This document shows, one piece after another, positions 1 through 7,551 of a stretch of DNA of 64,000 nt. The stretch comes from Marinitoga lauensis (GTDB lineage: Bacteria; Thermotogota; Thermotogae; Petrotogales; Petrotogaceae), in contig NZ_QHLX01000002.1 of NCBI RefSeq assembly GCF_004135675.1, positions 62,001-126,000 on the forward strand, read 5' to 3'. The notes below the pieces were generated by a model. That model ran no database searches. It was given only the letters and a program-made list of their open reading frames with translations, and was not told the DNA's origin. The position numbers were made by a program, and so were the translations under genes. Position 1 is the first letter of the stretch; each line of letters starts with the position of its first letter.

Positions 1-295
1 TGTCAACTTTTATTTTTGCAAAATTTTTTCTAAAATCTTTTTCTATATTTTCAGCAATGAGGGGATAGATGTTTTCTTCTTTTATATCTTCATTAGCTGC
101 TTTTACTTTATTATAATAAATTGTAAAAGCCATTTCATCTCTAAGAATTTTTTTAGAAAATATTTCCAACAATTCTTTAAAACTTGGTGCTCCTAAATAT
201 CTTCTTGTTATCCCTGAACCAATAAATAAAAATGGAGCTGCCGGAATTTTCTTTAATTTATTTTCTAAATAATTTTTTATATCCTCGTTATTCAT
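1..295 (-). CDS. SIR2-like domain protein, N-terminal part only
   Basis: This gene starts at 295 and runs off the left edge, so only about 98 codons are visible. GAGGTG lies 5 bases before the ATG. After a short charged helix comes PFLFIGSGITRRYLGAPSF and then a helix of the KELLEIFS type. That is the glycine-rich nucleotide-binding start of SIR2-like proteins, in which FxGSGxS/T contacts NAD. SIR2 domains of this free-standing type are known as NAD-consuming effectors in several anti-phage systems, but most of the protein, including any catalytic His and any partner domain, is outside the window. Assignment to the SIR2-like superfamily is fairly firm. A defence role is inference. The gene downstream on this strand is the unrelated sugar permease. 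Confidence 0.7.
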   Translation of the reverse strand, partial: MNNEDIKNYLENKLKKIPAAPFLFIGSGITRRYLGAPSFKELLEIFSKKILRDEMAFTIYYNKVKAANEDIKEENIYPLIAENIEKDFRKNFAKIKVD

Positions 296-322
296 AATTC
301 ACCTCGTAATTATACTTACTCT

Positions 323-2281
323 TTAAAATCTGTCTTTTAAAACTCCATTCATTAATGGTCTTCTTATCATTATAAAAATAAGTCCAAGAAAAATAATATT
401 TAATATTGAAGATGCTGAAAATAAGTCCCATCTTGGGTAAGATGTTCCTGGTTCTCCTATAAGAGAATATAATTTCACCGAAAGTGGATATAATGAATCT
501 TTATTTAAAAGCATCAAGGAAGGAATAAATCCATTCCATCCTTTCATAAATCCTATTAGCATAGAAACTAATAACGCTGGTATAGATAATGGAAAAAGAA
601 TATAAAAATACGATTTAAATTTTGTCGTATCTAACAAAGCTGTTTCTTCTATTTCTTTTGGTATCTTATCTAAATAACCTTTTATTAAAAACGTTGCCAT
701 AGGCAATGTGTGTGTAGCATATACAAGGGAAACTCCAAATAGTGAATTTAGCAAATGAAGTTTTCTAAATACTATAAACAACGCAATAATGGAATGTACC
801 CCTCCTAAAAAATCTATAAATATCAATAAAGGCAATACCCAACCAAGATTATTTTTAGAAACAAATAAAGCAAGTGGATAGGATATTAGAGGAACAATAA
901 TAGCTGTTAAAAAAGATATTATAATTGTATTCTTTAAATTTTTATCTATATGTATTTCTGAAAATATTCTGCTATAATTTTCTAACGTGAAATGCTCAGG
1001 CAAAAACATTGTAGCTATATTATTTGTTCCAGATAAAGAGATATTGATTATATTATATAGCGGAAGAAAAATCACCAATATTAAAATAGATAACAATATA
1101 TATTTTATTCCAATTTTTAACACCTTAAACTCTTTTCCAAAAAAATCTTTCTGGGGAATCACAGGTGTTTTTTCCTTAAATATTAACCAAATTAATGATA
1201 TTATAGGAATAAAATCAAAACCATTCCAGAATCCTTTTATGTTTATATTTAAAATCATCATTGAAAAATCAGCGAAAACAACTAGACCAAATAATTCCCT
1301 TTTTTTCAATAAAATAAAATAAAGAAATGTTGATAAAAGTAGTACAATACCAGAATTAAATACATAAGATAATATTTTTATAGCTATGACAAATATTATG
1401 AATTTTTTTAAAGATATTGTCCTTCGCGTTAGGAAAATAAAGGCTATTAACATGACGAATATAGCAGATATTACACTATATGCAGAAATAATCCCAAAAT
1501 CATATTGTGTATTAGAAATAAAATAATTAAAAACTCCCATTGTTGTCGTAATTCCAACAATACTATGCGAAGTAAACCCATCAAAAATCGGTGGTCCTCC
1601 TGCAGTCAAAAGGAAAGGAACGGTAAAATCCTTAAAATGATTAGCAAATGTAATTAAAAACCATGTTATAATAGTAGGTTTTATATATGGGATTGTGATA
1701 TTTATAAGCGTGTTGAGAGAATTTGCCCCATCTATCTTTGCAGCAAAATATAATTCTGTTGGAACTTCCTGATATGCTGATATTAATACCATCACAACTA
1801 TAGGTAATTCAAGCCATATACTAACAAAAACACCCCAACCAAACCCTGCAAAAATATCTGTAAATATGCTTGTATTTAAATGAAAAAATGTTTTTATTAT
1901 TGAATCTGTTCCATAACCATATATTAAGGACCTCCAGATTAATACACCCATATATGATGGAATTATCCACGGAAGCATTATAATAAAAAATAATAGTTTT
2001 TTGTTTTTGGTTTTATACTCAATTAAATACGCTATTATAATCCCAAGAATTATTACTATTGATGAAATTAATGATGCCCATATAAAACTAATTTTTACAG
2101 CAATTCCCATTCCGCTATCTTCTAATACTTTTATATAATTTCGTATCCCCACGAAAAACATATTTTCTCCAAATGGAGAATTATAAAACGATGTTTTTAA
2201 CATTGAAAGCATCGGAATTACTAAAACAAACACCAATAATATTAAAGCAGGTACCACTAACAAATACTTTTTATTTAGCAT
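323..2281 (-). CDS. Fused MalF-MalG-type ABC sugar permease
   Basis: At 652 residues this is about twice the usual size of a carbohydrate permease. Two complete binding-protein-dependent permease halves are joined in one chain. Half one (about residues 1-290) carries the ATPase-docking EAA loop as ELYFAAKIDGANSLNTLINI, and half two (about 390-652) as EIEETALLDTTKFKSYFYIL. Several extra hydrophobic segments lie between them. Half two has DTT where DGA is usual. The start overlaps the 3' end of the upstream binding-protein gene by 11 bases, so the two are translationally coupled. No ATPase gene is adjacent, so a shared MalK/MsmK-type ATPase encoded elsewhere is implied. Known family function: transport of a sugar or oligosaccharide across the inner membrane; the substrate cannot be told. 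Confidence 0.88.
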   Translation of the reverse strand: MLNKKYLLVVPALILLVFVLVIPMLSMLKTSFYNSPFGENMFFVGIRNYIKVLEDSGMGIAVKISFIWASLISSIVIILGIIIAYLIEYKTKNKKLLFFIIMLPWIIPSYMGVLIWRSLIYGYGTDSIIKTFFHLNTSIFTDIFAGFGWGVFVSIWLELPIVVMVLISAYQEVPTELYFAAKIDGANSLNTLINITIPYIKPTIITWFLITFANHFKDFTVPFLLTAGGPPIFDGFTSHSIVGITTTMGVFNYFISNTQYDFGIISAYSVISAIFVMLIAFIFLTRRTISLKKFIIFVIAIKILSYVFNSGIVLLLSTFLYFILLKKRELFGLVVFADFSMMILNINIKGFWNGFDFIPIISLIWLIFKEKTPVIPQKDFFGKEFKVLKIGIKYILLSILILVIFLPLYNIINISLSGTNNIATMFLPEHFTLENYSRIFSEIHIDKNLKNTIIISFLTAIIVPLISYPLALFVSKNNLGWVLPLLIFIDFLGGVHSIIALFIVFRKLHLLNSLFGVSLVYATHTLPMATFLIKGYLDKIPKEIEETALLDTTKFKSYFYILFPLSIPALLVSMLIGFMKGWNGFIPSLMLLNKDSLYPLSVKLYSLIGEPGTSYPRWDLFSASSILNIIFLGLIFIMIRRPLMNGVLKDRF

Positions 2282-3491
2282 CCATAAACTCCTGTGCCTT
2301 TTCTACTATCTCACCATCAAATTCATCTTTTCTATTTAAAATTAATGTCATCATTGTTCTTATTCCCTGCCAATATTTTGATTTAAAATATGCAGATGTT
2401 GGCATAACCTTACCTATTCTTGCAGATTCATAAGCAACTTTAAAATATTCATCACTATCTTTTAATTGTTCAAATGCTTTTTTATTTACCGGAAATTTAT
2501 ATAAATCTTTACAGAAATCTATTTGATTATCTTTTTGAAGTATAAATTTAATAAATTTCTCAACATCTTTTGTTTTCTTTCCCTTTAAAATACTAAATCC
2601 TTTATAATCAAGTATAGGTGTCATATAATTACCTGCTTCTTTTATATATGGTAATGGCATAATTTTAAAATCTATTCCAGATTTTATGAAATCAGGAATC
2701 ATAAATGTGCCAAAAAACATAGAAGCAATTTTTCCACTTTTAAAACCAGAAATTAACCCCTGCCTTTCTACTAAATGTGCGCTCCCACCGTTGATTGTCT
2801 TAAATATAAAATCTATTGCATTATATGTCTCATCATCATTTATTATTATTCTTCCGTTTTCTATTAACTCTTTTTTACCAAAAGCCCATTGGAATGGCGG
2901 GAACCAATATGGAGAATTTGCACCCCATGCAAGCCCCATAACTCTTCCTTTTGTATATTCTTCAACAGCATATGCATTAAATAATAAATCTTCAAATGTC
3001 TGTCCATATTCTAAAGAAAATCCAGAATTATAAAATATCTTATCGTGATAATACAAAACCTGTGTATCAAAATAAAACGGTACTCCAAAATAATGAACTT
3101 CTTTCTTAAATTTATTTGAATGACCATCGATTATATTTTTTTCAACTTTAAATGCATCAAAAGATTTATCAATTAAGGTATTAGCAATTTCATTTTTAAA
3201 ATTATCCACATTCTCAATTAGATTTGCATCGGCAAGCATGCCTATTTCATCATTTTTAATTAATATAATATCAGGTAATTCTCCACCGCCACGATAAATA
3301 TTAAAAATCTTATTAACGATCTTTTTTTGCTGAATCACCTGAACAGTAATATCTGGATTTTCTTTTTCAAATGTTTGGATAATTTTTTTCATTTGGTCTA
3401 TGCCCTCATAATCAAACCAGATAACCAATTTCTCAGAAAAACCTATTAAAGAAATTAATATTAAAAGAAATATAAAAACTTTTTTCAACAA
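2271..3491 (-). CDS. Extracellular sugar-binding protein of ABC importer (family 1)
   Basis: This is a 406-residue lipid-free secreted protein. The N-terminus has Lys-Lys followed by a hydrophobic stretch (about residues 5-18), then KLVIWFDYEGIDQMKKIIQT, typical of family 1 solute-binding proteins where the first beta strand precedes a helix with conserved lysines. The mid-region aromatic-rich segment (AWGANSPYWFPPFQWAFGKK) fits carbohydrate stacking. The start is a TTG preceded by AAGGGG; a second TTG follows directly. It is the first gene of a two-gene unit with the fused permease. The promoter region is shared with the divergent nucleotidyltransferase gene, with an ATTATA (TATAAT on this strand) at 3535-3540. 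Substrate unknown. Confidence 0.88.
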   Translation of the reverse strand: MLKKVFIFLLILISLIGFSEKLVIWFDYEGIDQMKKIIQTFEKENPDITVQVIQQKKIVNKIFNIYRGGGELPDIILIKNDEIGMLADANLIENVDNFKNEIANTLIDKSFDAFKVEKNIIDGHSNKFKKEVHYFGVPFYFDTQVLYYHDKIFYNSGFSLEYGQTFEDLLFNAYAVEEYTKGRVMGLAWGANSPYWFPPFQWAFGKKELIENGRIIINDDETYNAIDFIFKTINGGSAHLVERQGLISGFKSGKIASMFFGTFMIPDFIKSGIDFKIMPLPYIKEAGNYMTPILDYKGFSILKGKKTKDVEKFIKFILQKDNQIDFCKDLYKFPVNKKAFEQLKDSDEYFKVAYESARIGKVMPTSAYFKSKYWQGIRTMMTLILNRKDEFDGEIVEKAQEFMDAK

Positions 3492-3515
3492 AACAACCCC
3501 TTTTAAAATTTTTTG

Positions 3516-3524
3516 TGATATAAT
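3516..3524 (+). promoter_or_regulatory. Extended -10 promoter of the MobA-like gene
   Basis: TGATATAAT fits an extended -10 (TGnTATAAT) about 40 bases before the start codon. No good -35 is visible. Initiation near 3531 would give a short leader. A TATAAT on the opposite strand at 3535-3540 could serve the divergent binding-protein gene. Confidence 0.5.
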
Positions 3525-3563
3525 CTTAACATATATTATACATCATATGGAGTGATTAAAAAA

Positions 3564-4133
3564 ATGAAAATATTGGGAGTTATTTTAGCTGCGGGGCTAT
3601 CTAGTAGATTTAAAGGTAATAAAATGCTTTTTAGTTATAATGGAAAACCTCTTTTACAATGGACAATTGATTTAGTAAATATCTTTGAACTAGATAAAAT
3701 ATTGATCGTAAACACTAAATGGGATAATTACAAAAATAATTTCAACCTATATAACTTTAAAATAATTGAAAATAAAAACTATAAAAAAGGGATTTCTTCT
3801 TCTGTTAAGTTAGCTATAAAATACGCTTTAACAAAACGTTATGATAGTGTGTTAATATTCCTTGGAGATATGCCTTTAATCCCAGAAGAGGTCATAAACA
3901 CTGTAATAAATTTTGAAACAGAAAAATTAATTGTAGCACCATATTATAATGGGAAAAAAGGATTTCCTACACTTATAAAAAAAGAGCTCTTTAATGATAT
4001 TTTAAAATTGGAAGGTGACGCTGGTATAAAACAAATTATTAAAAAACATCCTGAATATGTAGAGAAAATTGAGGTTGATGTTCCAGAAATTACTGTTGAT
4101 TTTGACGTTAATCCGGAAAAACAAATTACTTAA
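3564..4133 (+). CDS. MobA-like NTP transferase
   Basis: This 189-residue protein has the nucleotidyltransferase signature LAAGLSSRFKGNKML at residues 7-21, where the loop binds the nucleotide phosphates. LGDMP at about 104-108 supplies the metal-binding Asp. Length and both motifs match the MobA/MocA family (CTP or GTP transfer to molybdenum cofactor or another small acceptor). No molybdenum-cofactor genes are nearby, so the acceptor is open; it could also be a sugar-phosphate or xanthine-dehydrogenase-associated nucleotidyltransferase. A GTG at 3552 is in frame, but GGAGTGAT at 3549-3556 is better placed for the ATG at 3564. The next gene starts 27 bases downstream, probably in the same transcript. 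Confidence 0.8.
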   Translation: MKILGVILAAGLSSRFKGNKMLFSYNGKPLLQWTIDLVNIFELDKILIVNTKWDNYKNNFNLYNFKIIENKNYKKGISSSVKLAIKYALTKRYDSVLIFLGDMPLIPEEVINTVINFETEKLIVAPYYNGKKGFPTLIKKELFNDILKLEGDAGIKQIIKKHPEYVEKIEVDVPEITVDFDVNPEKQIT

Positions 4134-4159
4134 CTAAAATGAGGAAAAGAGGTGTAAGC

Positions 4160-5026
4160 ATGAACGATGAAAAAATAAAAAATCAATTAGTAGAATTTCA
4201 AAAGAATGAAATTACAGAATACCATGTTTATAAAAAATTGGCAAAAAGGATTAAAGGAACAAATGGAAAAATATTAGAGGAGATTTCAAAAGATGAGTTC
4301 AAGCATTATAATATTATGAAAAAATATACAAAAGAAGATGTACAACCAAATAGTTTTTTTGTATTCTGGTATGTATTATTGTCTTATATCTTTGGTTTAA
4401 CATTCGCATTAAATGCTATGGAAAAAGGAGAAGAAAGTGCTCAAATAAGTTATGAAGAGGTTAAAGAAGTAATACCTGAATTTAATGAAATTATTGCAGA
4501 TGAAAACGAACATGAAAAAAAATTATTAGGTTTAATTGATGAAGAAAAAATAAATTATATCAGTTCCATGGTATTGGGATTAAATGATGCACTTGTTGAA
4601 TTAACAGGCACATTAGCCGGTTTAACCTTTGCATTTCAAAATTCTCGACTCGTTGCATTATCAGGATTAATTACCGGTATTGCTGCTTCGTTTTCAATGG
4701 CTGCCTCTGAGTATCTATCGCAACGCGCTGAAAAAAATTCAACGAATCCATTAAAGGCTTCTATTTACACAGGAATTGCATATATTATAACCGTTATTTT
4801 ACTGGTATTCCCATATTTCATTTTCCATAATCCACTTATTTCATTATCTTTCACAATATTTAATGCAATAATTGTAATTGTTTTCTTTTCATACTTTGTT
4901 TCTGTTGTCCAGGAAAAAACATTTAAACACTATTTCTTCGAAATGCTCACTATTAGTTTTGGCGTTATGATTATATCCTTTATCATAGGTCTCATTGCCA
5001 GACAATTTTTCCATATTGACATATAA
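4160..5026 (+). CDS. Ferritin-like/rubrerythrin domain fused to VIT1/CCC1 transporter
   Basis: Residues 1-130 resemble a rubrerythrin-like four-helix bundle. Glu/His pairs are spaced as in di-iron proteins: EITEYHVYKKLAK, ISKDEFKHYNIMKKY and IIADENEHEKKLL. From about residue 135 the chain becomes a VIT1/CCC1 membrane domain: LGLNDALVELTGTLAGLTFA, then GLITGIAASFSMAASEYLSQ, then three further membrane helices. VIT1/CCC1 proteins move Fe2+ or Mn2+. The cytosolic ferritin-like domain probably captures or oxidises iron for export or storage. The ATG at 4160 has GAGGTG 5 bases upstream and is preferred to the ATG at 4139. A strong terminator follows. Confidence 0.85.
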   Translation: MNDEKIKNQLVEFQKNEITEYHVYKKLAKRIKGTNGKILEEISKDEFKHYNIMKKYTKEDVQPNSFFVFWYVLLSYIFGLTFALNAMEKGEESAQISYEEVKEVIPEFNEIIADENEHEKKLLGLIDEEKINYISSMVLGLNDALVELTGTLAGLTFAFQNSRLVALSGLITGIAASFSMAASEYLSQRAEKNSTNPLKASIYTGIAYIITVILLVFPYFIFHNPLISLSFTIFNAIIVIVFFSYFVSVVQEKTFKHYFFEMLTISFGVMIISFIIGLIARQFFHIDI

Positions 5027-5028
5027 CA

Positions 5029-5193
5029 TTTCGCTTCGCGAGGAAAATATCCGCTATGTGGAATGTTTAGTTTGTCTATAATCTATGAAGAGTTCTTGCT
5101 TCGCAAGAACTCTTCTGTTTTTATTTTTTATTTAATTATAATATTCTTCAATCTTTCGCTCTGCAAAGATCCTAAACACCCGCGAAGCGGAGG
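5029..5193. repeat. Cluster of short GC-rich hairpins in AT-rich spacer
   Basis: Within this spacer the only GC-rich stretches are small inverted repeats sharing the core CTTCGC/GCGAAG: TCGCTTCGCGA at 5034-5044, the 13-bp terminator hairpin at 5087-5115, CTTTCGCTCTGCAAAG at 5153-5168, and CCGCGAAGCGG at 5180-5190. A fifth copy lies beyond hpf at 5823-5851. A degenerate hairpin repeat family is one reading; stacked terminators are another. Confidence 0.5.
5087..5125 (+). terminator. Rho-independent terminator after the VIT1 gene
   Basis: GAAGAGTTCTTGC (5087-5099), loop TTC, and a perfect 13-bp complement end at 5115, followed by TGTTTTTATTTTTT. Confidence 0.85.
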
Positions 5194-5199
5194 TTTATG

Positions 5200-5742
5200 T
5201 CAACCCACTAATTCTATTAATCCAACACTTCCGTCTTTTCTCTTATAAACTACATTAACCTCTTCAGAATCGGAATTTCTAAATACAAAGAACTCATGCC
5301 CTAAAAGTTCTAACTGCAATATTGCTTCTTCTAAAGAATACATATTCAAATCATATCGTTTTCTTTTGGCTATTTTGTTTAAAACATCGTCTTCTTCAAT
5401 AACTTCAGTATTAATTTCCTTTAATGGATTCGGCGAAACATGATTTTGTAATTTTTCTTTAAATTTCTTTAATTTTCTTTCATAGGCATCAGAAACTTTA
5501 TCTATAACCTCATAAAGATCCGTACCTCTTTCTTCTACTTTTAAAATAGTACCTTTTACCTTCAAATGCGATGTAGCCTCAACCTTAAAAGTTTCTCTTT
5601 CTTTTGTGATTCTAATGTCCGTGCTCATTAATAAATCATCATGCTTTTTAAAAACTCTATCAATTTTTTCCATCCTTTTAGCAAGATAATCTTCTAATGC
5701 TGCTGTTAGTTCAATGTTTTTTGTGTATAAATTGTAATCCAT
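5200..5742 (-). CDS. hpf: Ribosome hibernation promoting factor, long form
   Basis: The 180-residue length and two-domain layout match long HPF. Residues 1-95 are the S30AE fold, with a Y-N-x-Y-T-K-N-I-E-L-T start and a beta-alpha-beta pattern. An acidic linker follows. The C-terminal dimerisation domain (about 125-180) has the typical MYSLEEAILQLELLGHEFFV and ends KDGSVGLIELVG. Long HPF occupies the mRNA/tRNA channel of idle 30S subunits and pairs 70S ribosomes into 100S dimers. AGGAGGTG lies just before the ATG at 5742. It is a single gene with its own promoter (TTGACT, 17 bases, TATTAT). Confidence 0.93.
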   Translation of the reverse strand: MDYNLYTKNIELTAALEDYLAKRMEKIDRVFKKHDDLLMSTDIRITKERETFKVEATSHLKVKGTILKVEERGTDLYEVIDKVSDAYERKLKKFKEKLQNHVSPNPLKEINTEVIEEDDVLNKIAKRKRYDLNMYSLEEAILQLELLGHEFFVFRNSDSEEVNVVYKRKDGSVGLIELVG

Positions 5743-5774
5743 AAGAACACCTCCTTTGGTTGATCCCTATTATA

Positions 5775-5803
5775 ATAATATCACTTTTTTTTAAAAAAGT
5801 CAA
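5775..5803 (-). promoter_or_regulatory. Sigma70-type promoter of hpf
   Basis: Reading the minus strand, TTGACT (5803-5798), a 17-base spacer with two A/T tracts, then TATTAT (5780-5775). The start codon is 33 bases downstream. Confidence 0.6.
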
Positions 5804-5822
5804 TTTTTCTTAATACTATGAT

Positions 5823-5851
5823 AATATCTCTTCGCTCCGCGAAGGGATATT
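5823..5851. repeat. 13-bp hairpin upstream of hpf
   Basis: A near-perfect inverted repeat (one G-U pair, loop TCC) with core CTTCGC/GCGAAG. It has no T-run on either side, so it is not an obvious terminator. It belongs to the same core family as the hairpins at 5034-5190. Confidence 0.55.
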
Positions 5852-6096
5852 AATGTAAACTGGAAAATTTTTATTTCCATTTTATATTTTCTATAAAATA
5901 CAAATAAATTAAATATTTAATTATTATTAATTAAAAAATATTATTATTGTATTAATAATATTTAATTACTTATATTTTTATAAATTTTATTATTTACTTA
6001 TTTTTAATAGTTTCTTTTTTTTTTTTTTTACTTATTAAAGGTATAATAATATCGTATTCATCCGGATGATACAAAAAAATCAAGGGAGGGTTTTTC
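5852..6096. other. Very AT-rich leader region of the peptide cassette
   Basis: About 245 bases with almost no GC, including a long T-run at 6015-6029. A TATAAT at 6042-6047 is the probable -10 of the cassette, with GGGAGGG at 6084-6090. No gene of its own is visible. Confidence 0.5.
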
Positions 6097-6315
6097 GTGG
6101 ATGCTTTATATTTAACTTCAGGTGTTAGCGGTTCTTCATCTTCCACTACTTATAATAAAATTTATGGAAATGGAAACAATCAAACAACTGTTGATGCAGG
6201 TCAAAATTATTCAGAACAACTAAATAGCGCCATTGGTATTTATGGTGCATCAACCATGTCCGGGACTGGTGGCGGAGCTGCTATTTCTGCAGAACTGATT
6301 GATTTTACAAAATAA
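6097..6315 (+). CDS. 72-residue Gly/Ser-rich small protein, candidate secreted or matured peptide
   Basis: Starts at GTG 6097, 6 bases after GGGAGGG; no ATG fits. The chain has no Cys and no long hydrophobic segment. It is rich in Ser, Thr, Gly and Asn, with SGVSGSSSSTTYNK near the N-terminus, YGNGNNQTT in the middle and SGTGGGAA about 15 residues from the end, then a short acidic/hydrophobic tail ISAELIDFTK. I recognise no family. Its stop codon shares a base with the ATG of the next gene, and a membrane CPBP protease follows two genes later. That arrangement is seen in loci that make and process small peptides such as bacteriocins. The peptide role is inference; a small structural protein is possible. 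Confidence 0.6.
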   Translation: MDALYLTSGVSGSSSSTTYNKIYGNGNNQTTVDAGQNYSEQLNSAIGIYGASTMSGTGGGAAISAELIDFTK

Positions 6316-6947
6316 TGAAACATATTTTTGAATCCAAATTTAAAAATGCTTTTTCATTCATAACAATAGATAACGAAATATTTGATATAAATAACCTTAA
6401 AAATATTAAGAAACCATTTAGGATTAAATTTCTGGATAAGGAATTTTTGATTCCTTATCCAGGTTTTGATTTATATTTTTTTGAAAATAAATTTTGGAAT
6501 AATCCATCGAAAAAAATTTTTTATACTCATAATTTTGAAGTATATAATATAAAGTATAATTTCCTATTTTTAAATTCTTTAGGGAATATAAAAAATAAAA
6601 GAATCTATTATTTAAATAAAAATTTTTATTTGAAATTCATATTTAAGTTAAATGATTTATCTATATTCTATTCTATTTTTGTTTTAATTTTTTTGAAAGG
6701 TAATAAAGATACTTTCCATTATTTTTTTGTAGAAAAAACGCCTGAAACGTATTCTATATTTAAAAAGTTCGGATTATTCCCATCATTTATTACTTTAAAT
6801 GTTCATAATATTAATAAAATAAACATAATATTATATCTCAATGGTTTTGAAGTTTATAATGAAAATTTTACTTTATTTCCATTAGTATATTATAAACATT
6901 TAAAACAATATTCTCCAACACATTATATTGCAAATTACTACTTTTAA
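6315..6947 (+). CDS. Unknown protein of the small-peptide cassette
   Basis: A 210-residue basic, aromatic-rich protein (many Phe, Tyr, Asn, Lys) that I cannot assign. It lacks a signal peptide. One hydrophobic stretch occurs at about residues 107-127 (KLNDLSIFYSIFVLIFLKG). The N-terminal third has short beta-type segments around PFRIKFLDKEFLIPYPGFD, with PYP and YFF motifs. Its ATG overlaps the stop of the 72-residue gene (TAATG), so translation of the two is linked. A partner or modification role for the small protein is suggested only by that coupling. Confidence 0.6.
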   Translation: MKHIFESKFKNAFSFITIDNEIFDINNLKNIKKPFRIKFLDKEFLIPYPGFDLYFFENKFWNNPSKKIFYTHNFEVYNIKYNFLFLNSLGNIKNKRIYYLNKNFYLKFIFKLNDLSIFYSIFVLIFLKGNKDTFHYFFVEKTPETYSIFKKFGLFPSFITLNVHNINKINIILYLNGFEVYNENFTLFPLVYYKHLKQYSPTHYIANYYF

Positions 6948-6957
6948 GGTGATTAAA

Positions 6958-7551
6958 ATGAAAGATCTTTTTGATTTTCTTATGCTAATTATTTATCTAT
7001 TTACTTTTATATTTTTTAAAAATTTATTTTTAACATTTGAACCATCCACATATAGATATATGTTTTCCTGTATATATCTAACTTTTGTATTTGCACTTTT
7101 TCTTTCTACTTTTCTTTTTAAAAGAATATATGTAATAGAAAAATTGAAAAAAAGCTTTAAAATTAAAAAATATTTTATTCCTTTCTATATTTTAATTCTC
7201 ATAATTATTATATTTTTCCATTTAAAATATTATTCCCAAAAAGAAGAAATATTTTTTAATCTTTTAGTAGCTAGCTTTAGTGAAGAATTTATTTTTAAAG
7301 GATATTTTTATAATGCATTCAAAGAAAATAAATATAATACATTATTAATATATATAGTTATTTCAATCATATTTACTTTAAGTCATTATTCAATAGAAAC
7401 TCTTCAAACCCCATACTTATTAAAAAGTTTTACTTTTAGATTTTTTTATCAAATATGTTCTCTTATTATATATAATATTTCAAAAGATATATATTTACTA
7501 TCCGGAATCCACTCAATAATTAATTTTTTTGTATTCAAGGAGGGCTTTTAA
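6958..7551 (+). CDS. CPBP family intramembrane metalloprotease
   Basis: This 197-residue integral membrane protein with about six hydrophobic segments carries the three CPBP (CAAX protease/Abi) signatures in order: SEEFIFKGYF (EExxxR-type, with Lys in place of Arg), FTLSH (FxxxH), and GIHSIINF (HxxxN). Family members cleave prenylated or small peptides, or protect producers of bacteriocins. The ATG at 6958 follows AAGGTGAT and is preferred over an in-frame start at 6928. The gene sits 10 bases after the unknown 210-residue gene and overlaps the next gene by one base, so the four genes form one operon. The Lys replacement in motif 1 is a point to check. Confidence 0.78.
   Translation: MKDLFDFLMLIIYLFTFIFFKNLFLTFEPSTYRYMFSCIYLTFVFALFLSTFLFKRIYVIEKLKKSFKIKKYFIPFYILILIIIIFFHLKYYSQKEEIFFNLLVASFSEEFIFKGYFYNAFKENKYNTLLIYIVISIIFTLSHYSIETLQTPYLLKSFTFRFFYQICSLIIYNISKDIYLLSGIHSIINFFVFKEGF

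Noticed and set aside
5063-5248. 61-residue open frame over the hairpin cluster
   Set aside because: It reads through the terminator and two other hairpins and overlaps the end of hpf; no ribosome binding site.
6015-6029. Long T-run as a terminator
   Set aside because: No hairpin precedes it on the plus strand, and it lies where the -35 of the peptide cassette is expected.
6130-6200. YGNG in the 72-residue peptide suggests a pediocin-like bacteriocin
   Set aside because: Class IIa bacteriocins need YGNGVxC with a disulfide near the N-terminus and a double-Gly leader. This peptide has no cysteine and the motif is internal.
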